A DNA stretch of 64,000 nt from Sclerodactyla briareus (lineage: Eukaryota; Echinodermata; Holothuroidea; Dendrochirotida; Sclerodactylidae). The position numbers and the translations under genes were made by a program. The first letter of the stretch is position 1, and the number at the start of each line of letters is the position of its first letter. This document shows, piece after piece, positions 58,351 to 64,000 of the stretch. The stretch covers positions 310,001 through 374,000 of the forward strand of contig JAODTK010005783.1 of assembly GCA_026419785.1 (NCBI GenBank). Direction: 5' to 3'. The notes beneath the pieces are model-generated. The model did not search any database, was not told where the DNA came from, and worked only from the letters and a program-made list of their open reading frames with translations.

Positions 58351-59452
58351 CTGCAGGAAGGAGAATAGTCAGAAGAAAGTTGTCAATACATTCACTAATG
58401 GATCAATTTTGAGTGATTGAGGTTTAGATTCAATCTTGGCATCCTATGCCTTAATAACTTTCTTTCTGGTTTAGAAGAGTTCTGTGAAAGCTGCCATGAA
58501 CTGTCTTACCCACTGTTAGATTCGATTGGTAAACAGGAATGATGATAATAATGGTTTAACTAGCGAGCTGTGGTGGTGGGAGGGGGAGAAGGGGATAGAA
58601 TTGCATTTCTTTCTCCACTGCTTTCGAGGAGCGCCATAGAGGCAGGCAACAATGTCAGAAGGCTCCATTTTTTCGGAGTCTTTGGTTGATTCTTTTGAGA
58701 TGATACTACCAAACATTACCAAACAATGTGTATCTTGTTCTGTTGACTTTTTTAATACAGAAAGCATGTGCATGGATAGACACCGGTGATTTATTCTTAC
58801 TACCGTGTCAAGAGTTTAATAAGGCAGGCACAACCGACTCCAAAACACTGACAGTGGAACTGTGAGTAATGTGAGCACAACCAAGCACCAATTAGGTTGC
58901 TGCCGTTAAATCTCAACTATTTCCAATGTGTGAGCTAGTGACAATGATCAGGGCCATATCTGTTTGAACACTTCAGTCAAAAGACATCAAATATCATGTA
59001 TTTCAATAGCTGGACACATAAATAAAACTACTTATAATCAGATGTTAACTAAACGATCAAGCGTGTTTATATCCACAGTATAATGCACGACAGGGGCTTA
59101 ATGCAAGCGATGCACAAGGGCACAGTCCAGAGACAGCATTAATCCTCGGGAGTGCATTATCATATGGACATGAACATGCTTGATTGTCAGCAAATACAGA
59201 AGGGGTTGCTTTGACTGTTGAAATCCTATGTGATAGGTGGGGATGTAGGATTGAATGTAAAAATCACAGTATTATGATGAAGACTCGTTCAGAAGGAATA
59301 GACTATTCAATGTAGGGAGTAGGAAAACCCATGAAAATCCAGTAGCTCATGTATATGTAAGCCTAAATTGCTTTGTGAGGATTTCACCTAGAATCCCTTT
59401 GCAGTGATGTGGCATCATACCAGATTGATAAAATGATCATTTTGCTCACTCA

Positions 59453-59686
59453 ATGCTTGTTGCATTTTATATGAATGGATTATATCAACTCAGGGCAAGA
59501 ATTAATATCTGGCTCTTTTTGGACAAATTGGTGGACATTTGTTCTGAGAAGGATCTTTCCAACACTAACTACATGGGCAAAATCATCCCCGTGGTAGGAC
59601 TTTTGAGGGCTATTTTGCAGGTTCTGAGAGCTAATAACCCTGAGCTCTCGCTCAATTATTGCCCTTCAATTTACTACTTTAACTGA
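59453..59686 (+). other. Unidentified 77-codon open segment inside AP3B intron
   Basis: The frame reads MLVAFYMNGLYQLRARINIW, LFLDKLVDICSEKDLSNTNY, MGKIIPVVGLLRAILQVLRA and so on to a stop at 59684. A possible acceptor (tatatcaactcag, 59477-59489) precedes RARINIW and a possible donor (CCCCGTG|GTAGG) follows IIPV. Residue usage is protein-like rather than repeat-like, but I cannot name a family. It could be an exon of a nested gene, a decayed element or chance. Confidence 0.25.
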
Positions 59687-60129
59687 CTGCTTTTCCAGAC
59701 GACTTTTAGATTTATGCTTGTGTGAATCTGACCGAGGGAATCATGCCATGATAAATTTGCACTTATGGAATCCTAACCTTAGACAATGTCTTTCCAAAGT
59801 TCCTATGCAACTCCACAACATAATTGGAAAGCCCTGGGCCCATTCCATGGTTAATGGCAACAAACTGGCAATCCAGTGGTTGTAGATTCAGGTCTACACT
59901 AGGCCCTTGATTGAGGTACTCAGAGGACTGCTGTCATCTCCATATTGAGAATGTCACTGAAGCATCACTTTACTCCGCATCCCTGTGAAAGCTCACAGCT
60001 GAGGAAAGTGAAGTATCCTTACCCCCAACCTACAAACAAAATCTCCCTGGCCTGCATTGGTCATCATCACATACATTTTCACAATACTCCACATCGTGGA
60101 TGGTACAGAGGAGTCCAATGATTACTTAC

Positions 60130-60248
60130 CTCAACCTGCCTAACTGAAGGGTCTGGGGCCACCTCTGGAAAGTCTGGTAGCTCAAGGTAACCAGTGGCCC
60201 GGGCATTGATGATATGGGAGAGTGACCCCAACTGAAACTTGTCTCGAT
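60130..60248 (-). CDS. AP3B1: AP-3 beta exon: end of trunk
   Basis: The 119-nt exon follows the acceptor ttccatttcag and ends at GAG before the donor GTAAGTAAT. Two bases complete a split codon, then 39 codons read [39 protein letters not shown]. This is the conserved segment at the end of the adaptin trunk just before the hinge in AP-3 beta proteins. It ends in phase 0, whereas the next recognised exon (58228-58350) needs one carried base, so a small exon between them is probably missing from my reading or a base is wrong. This is the most upstream AP3B exon in the window. Confidence 0.93.
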
Positions 60249-61769
60249 CTGAAATGGAATCCAGAACAAGCATGGAAATGTTCACATGAGAAGTACCCAA
60301 GGTGCACCTCAAGCGAGGTGTTACCTCCAAATTCAGAAGTTGGAGATATGGTATGCCCATGTAGACATGCTCTGACAATAATGCTAGGGGGTCATTAATA
60401 ACTTCAACAAGGTGATTGCCATAAGTGCGTCGCCTGGTTGCTCAATCAATGTTTTTTTTATCAGTCACTACGCTAGTGGTTCCCAAGCTTTGTCACTGCA
60501 GCACCCGTCTTCAGCTGAAGGGTGAAGTTGAATCCGCCTCTCCCAACCAGTAAGAATCAGCAAAATGTGGAAACAAAATGGCAATGCAATGCTGTGTGTA
60601 ATGAAATCCAGCACCATACTGTACAGTCCACTGGTGAATAAAACCAACTAGACTAGCTCGATATCAGTGAAGCAAAATCTATTTGGTACCTGAACACTTT
60701 GGTACCTAGAACAATGAAGTTATTAACATGGGGTTTATTTATGATCCTCCTATTACAGACTATAAGTGTCCACACTGATCAAAATTTCCTGTGAGTTTAT
60801 CAATTCGGTAGCTTGGTAGACATGTGAAAGCTGCAAGGTCAGTGTTACAAGTATCATGGGGTATGTAATGTAGTTACTTAACAATTTTGCTGTCCAAACC
60901 ACCTGTGTACTACCAAATGAATTTTTTCCCACATGTTAATCTTGCCAGTGATGGTGTAGGTATGTTATCATTGCTATAGTAAATAATGCTATTACCAGAT
61001 AAGACCAATTTTCATTTGAAAAATAGGAAACTGCAGTTGGCTTAGGGCCTGATTACGACCACTGTGCCTAAATAGCTGGTAACATTCTGATTAACAATGT
61101 AGATTGTGGGCCTTAAAAATCATTTCTATTGCACATGGAGGGTGAATTATAGCTTAACAACTTTGTAAAGTATGTCCCCCAAAGACTAAAAACCAAGAGT
61201 TCAGAAGCCATACCACATTCAGAGGCTACGCTGCCATTAGTGCAAAATCTCAAGTGAGGCACCAGGCTATTCTGCAAATCAGTGTCTTTGAGTTACGTAG
61301 CAGTCCTATTAAAGTATGATAGTGAGTGCATCTGTGTATAGCATTTCTATCATCTCACCGTAATGTGTTTCTCAGGAACATGTTATATGTATTACTGTAT
61401 ACAAAAGTGAGAATGAATTATTGAACAAATGTTGGCAAATACAAAATGGAACAATATAACCCATGGCCTTCATCAAATTCTGCTGTTACAATCAGGAATA
61501 GAGGTGTAGAGCGCTAGATGAGGATTTAGGACTACTGCGATACAGAGGAACTTCAGTGGAGTAGCCAATAAATGATCTCCTGAGAGGTGAGCTGTTGCCA
61601 GACAAAGGATTTGCCTGTTCATTGTGTCAATATCAAAGTGTGGCTTGTGTTCGTTTTGTTTTAACACTCCGGAGAGATGTCTTTAAAATGAGCCACTATA
61701 TACTTTTATGAAGATGTTTTATTTAGTGTCCTTTTTTATAAAGTTTCTTCACCAGCAATATTACTACAA
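60249..61769. other. AP3B intron upstream of exon 60130-60248
   Basis: Only the hAT-like word tagtggttcccaagctttg at 60474 stands out. The preceding trunk exon was not found. Confidence 0.55.
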
Positions 61770-62260
61770 AACCGAATTTAACGACTTTAATGACACTGGA
61801 CCACACAGCATGGTTATCCGATTCAAACTGTAGAGGAGAAGCATTTTGACCGTTTGTCCCCCAAAATTACCTTTGTGGTGAATTTTACCCCTGAATGACC
61901 TCCGACCACAAATCCCTAACAGCTACACCGGTACCACTAGAATAATACTACTGACCAACTACAACGAAAATCCAACCTGATCTTTGGATGAGAAACTTTT
62001 GCTTATTTTTACAAAATGGCCAAAACTGCCCCCCAGATAACCCTTTCCCCAATTCCTGGGCACCTTGTATGCACCATTGTTAAGTGATGACACGGCACAC
62101 CATCATGAATATCCAAATCAAACTGTACGAGAAGCATTACGACCGTTTGACCCAAAAATGACCCTTGGGTCAAGATGACCTCTACTGACCTTTCGATCAG
62201 AAATCCCTGAAAACCCGTACTGTACCCGACTAGTCGATGATACTGCGGATCAATTATCAG
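61770..62260. repeat. Diverged relatives of the 49 kb element repeats
   Basis: Phrases such as ggagaagcattttgaccgtt, aatgacctccgaccacaaat, taccactagaataatactac and tgtatgcaccattgttaagt match the repeat type of 49.3-50.2 kb, with heavy indel noise. Confidence 0.65.
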
Positions 62261-62469
62261 GGAAATACAAGTTAATCTGTAGAACCAGAAAGCCAAAGCT
62301 TCGTGATGCCTGACTGTTCTGTCAACCCATAGCCCGACACTGGACAAATTGGAGATATTCCCAGCTCAATTATAGGCAAACATAACGTCTGACAAATTTT
62401 TCCTACTTTAACAACCAACATAAAGGTTTTCTGTACCCTTGGTAAGAAAGCTACAAAACTAAAATTCGA

Positions 62470-64000
62470 GGTTTTCAGACTTTGAACTCTGGTACCTTCG
62501 TGACCTCTGACACCGTGACCCAAAACAATAGGGTTCATGTACCAGCATGGGGAATACACAAACCAAGTATGACCTCATTCACCCCGCCCTTTACCAAACA
62601 ATAGGTTTTATGTACTCCCATAAGAAGCACACACACCTAATTTCAACCTGATCAGACCAACCGTTCTGACTCACGTGTTTACAAGGTTTTCACGCCTTCG
62701 CCCTCCGTTACCTCCATATGACCTCTGACCTTCCCCCAACACAATAGGGCTGTACTATCATGGGGAAACACCACATACCAAGTATGAGCTTCATCATCCA
62801 GGTGGGGGCGTTATCGTGTTTACAAGCCAAAAATTGGGCCCCACCCAAAATATCGCATTTTCACAAATTTTCTATTTCGACCAAAATTCACACCCGACCT
62901 GCGACCAAAAAAACAATAGGGTTCCTGTACTCCCCATAAGAAAGCTTTTACACCTAATTTCAATTGATCAGACCAACCAGTCTGGACGATTCATCGTGTT
63001 CACAAGGTTTTCAGACTTTGACCTCTGGTGACCTCAGATGACCAAAATCCACCCCAACCTGGACCAAAAAACAATAGGGTTCATGTACTCATCATGGGGA
63101 AAACACACATACCAAGTATGAGGCTTTCATCCATCCAGGTGGGGTCGTCGAGTTAGAGCGGGTTTACAAGCCAAAATTGACCAAAATATCGAATTTTCAC
63201 AAATTTTCTATGTCCGACCAAAAGTCACTCCCGACCTGAACCAAAAAACAATAGGGTTCTCTGTACTCCCACCCTAGACCAAGACGCCACCACTCACACC
63301 TATTTCAACTTGATCAGACCAACCATTCTGGATCCATACTCGCATTGTTTACAAGGTTTTCAGACTTTTTGACTTGGTGCACCTCAGATGACCTCTAATT
63401 TGACCCCAAAACAATCCACAGAGACCTTATTTACTAATCATGGAGACCAAACCAACCACATACCACGTATGAGCTTCATCCATCCAGGTGGGGTCAAGTT
63501 ATCGTGTTACAAGCCAAAATTGGCTAAAATACAAATTTTCACAAATTTTCTTTTTCGACCCAAATTGAACTCACGACTGAACCAAAAACAAGCGGGTTCC
63601 TGTACTCCCCAAAGAAAGCTATACACACTTAATTTAAAATTGATCAGACCAACCATTCTGGACTTATGTGTTACAAGGGTTAGATGTGAGCTTTGGTGAC
63701 CTCAGATGGACCTCTGAACTGACCTCAAACAAGAGGGGTCTGTACTCATCATCGGGAACACCATAACAAGTATGAGCTTATCCACCAGGTGGGGTCGAGT
63801 AATGTGTGACAAGCCAACATTGGCCAAAATATCGAATTTTACAAATTTTCTATTTCCCCCGCCACGCCACCAAAATTCACTCCCGACGCTGAACCAAAAA
63901 CAATAGTTCATGTACTCCCCATAAGAAAGCTATACAGATAATTTCAACTTGATCAAAACAACCATTTTGGACTATCGTGTTGTACAAGGTTTTCAGACTT
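62470..64000. repeat. ~300-bp tandem array at window edge
   Basis: At least five copies of aacaatagggttcatgtact, accaagtatgagcttcatcc, tcgaattttcacaaattttc, ccccataagaaagctataca, gatcagaccaaccattctgg and aaggttttcagactttgacc. It continues past the right edge. Copies differ by many small indels. Presumed AP3B intron, since the trunk exons must lie further right. Confidence 0.9.

Larger units (their letters stand above)
32800..60248 (-). other. AP3B1: AP-3 complex beta subunit gene locus (3' half)
   Basis: AP-3 is the heterotetrameric adaptor that sorts cargo from endosomes to lysosomes and lysosome-related organelles; the beta subunit supplies a trunk, an acidic serine-rich phosphorylatable hinge with a clathrin box, and a C-terminal appendage. 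Nine blocks on the minus strand match that architecture in order, most with AG acceptor and GT donor borders and mutually compatible phases. Diagnostic stretches are [90 protein letters not shown] and SKITVNC. The N-terminal trunk exons lie beyond the right edge. At least one appendage exon (between 47.45 and 33.0 kb) and probably one small exon between 60.13 and 58.35 kb were not found. Vertebrates have two paralogues; I cannot say which this is closer to and infer a single pro-orthologue. Confidence 0.93.

Noticed and set aside
58516-58773. Minus-strand frame considered for the missing AP3B exon between 60.13 and 58.35 kb
   Set aside because: The text (MEPSDIVACLYGAPRKQW) does not resemble AP-3 beta at that point and no in-phase border pair was found.

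Overview
This is a stretch of metazoan nuclear DNA: long non-coding intervals, spliced minus-strand exons with GT/AG borders, tRNA-derived SINEs, a non-LTR retrotransposon remnant, MITE-like inverted repeats and many tandem arrays. I see no prokaryotic operon, CRISPR array or virus. The repeat style (long 'gacctttgacctc'-type arrays, frequent 'taggcctac' words, abundant G/C homopolymers, an 'aataataat...gcgcc...agcgctt' element) suggests a marine invertebrate deuterostome, perhaps an echinoderm. That is an inference from pattern memory and I cannot name a species.

The one gene I recognise is the 3' half of the beta subunit of the AP-3 adaptor complex (AP3B1/AP3B2 pro-orthologue), on the minus strand from 60248 down to about 32800. 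Nine coding blocks are readable. 60130-60248 is the end of the adaptin trunk. 58228-58350, 56751-56952 and 55635-55715 form the acidic serine-rich hinge; the last carries a clathrin-box-like LLDL. 54184-54293 is the linker with ATDLEGLSLS. 52799-52979, 50440-50575, 47453-47536 and 32800-33004 are the C-terminal appendage. At least one exon between 47.4 and 33.0 kb, probably one between 60.1 and 58.4 kb, and everything upstream of 60248 were not found. Several coding blocks are broken by single-base indels that look like sequence errors.

Three tandem arrays sit directly on AP3B coding exon edges. A 75-bp array of hinge-like coding units lies at 55868-56463. A ~112-bp array at 57856-58240 ends across a splice donor. 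An array with poly-C tracts at 32041-32820 repeats the last codons and the start of the 3' UTR. This exon-edge amplification is the most unusual thing in the window.

Layout: 1-19 kb is CpG-rich non-coding DNA with dispersed repeats, a MITE-like element (8.6-9.9 kb), a short tandem array (14.4 kb) and a non-LTR fragment (15.1 kb). 19.24-24.97 kb is a tandem duplication of ~2.7 kb whose copies differ mostly by small indels, probably an assembly artefact. 25-33 kb is non-coding and becomes CpG-poor beyond about 26.5 kb, downstream of AP3B. 33-60 kb is AP3B exons and introns, including two pearl/Helentron-like elements with central repeats (40.7-42.5 and 49.2-50.3 kb), a small CpG island (33.2 kb) and a 54-bp intronic minisatellite (51.2 kb). 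60.3-64 kb is presumed AP3B intron, ending in a ~300-bp repeat array that runs off the window.
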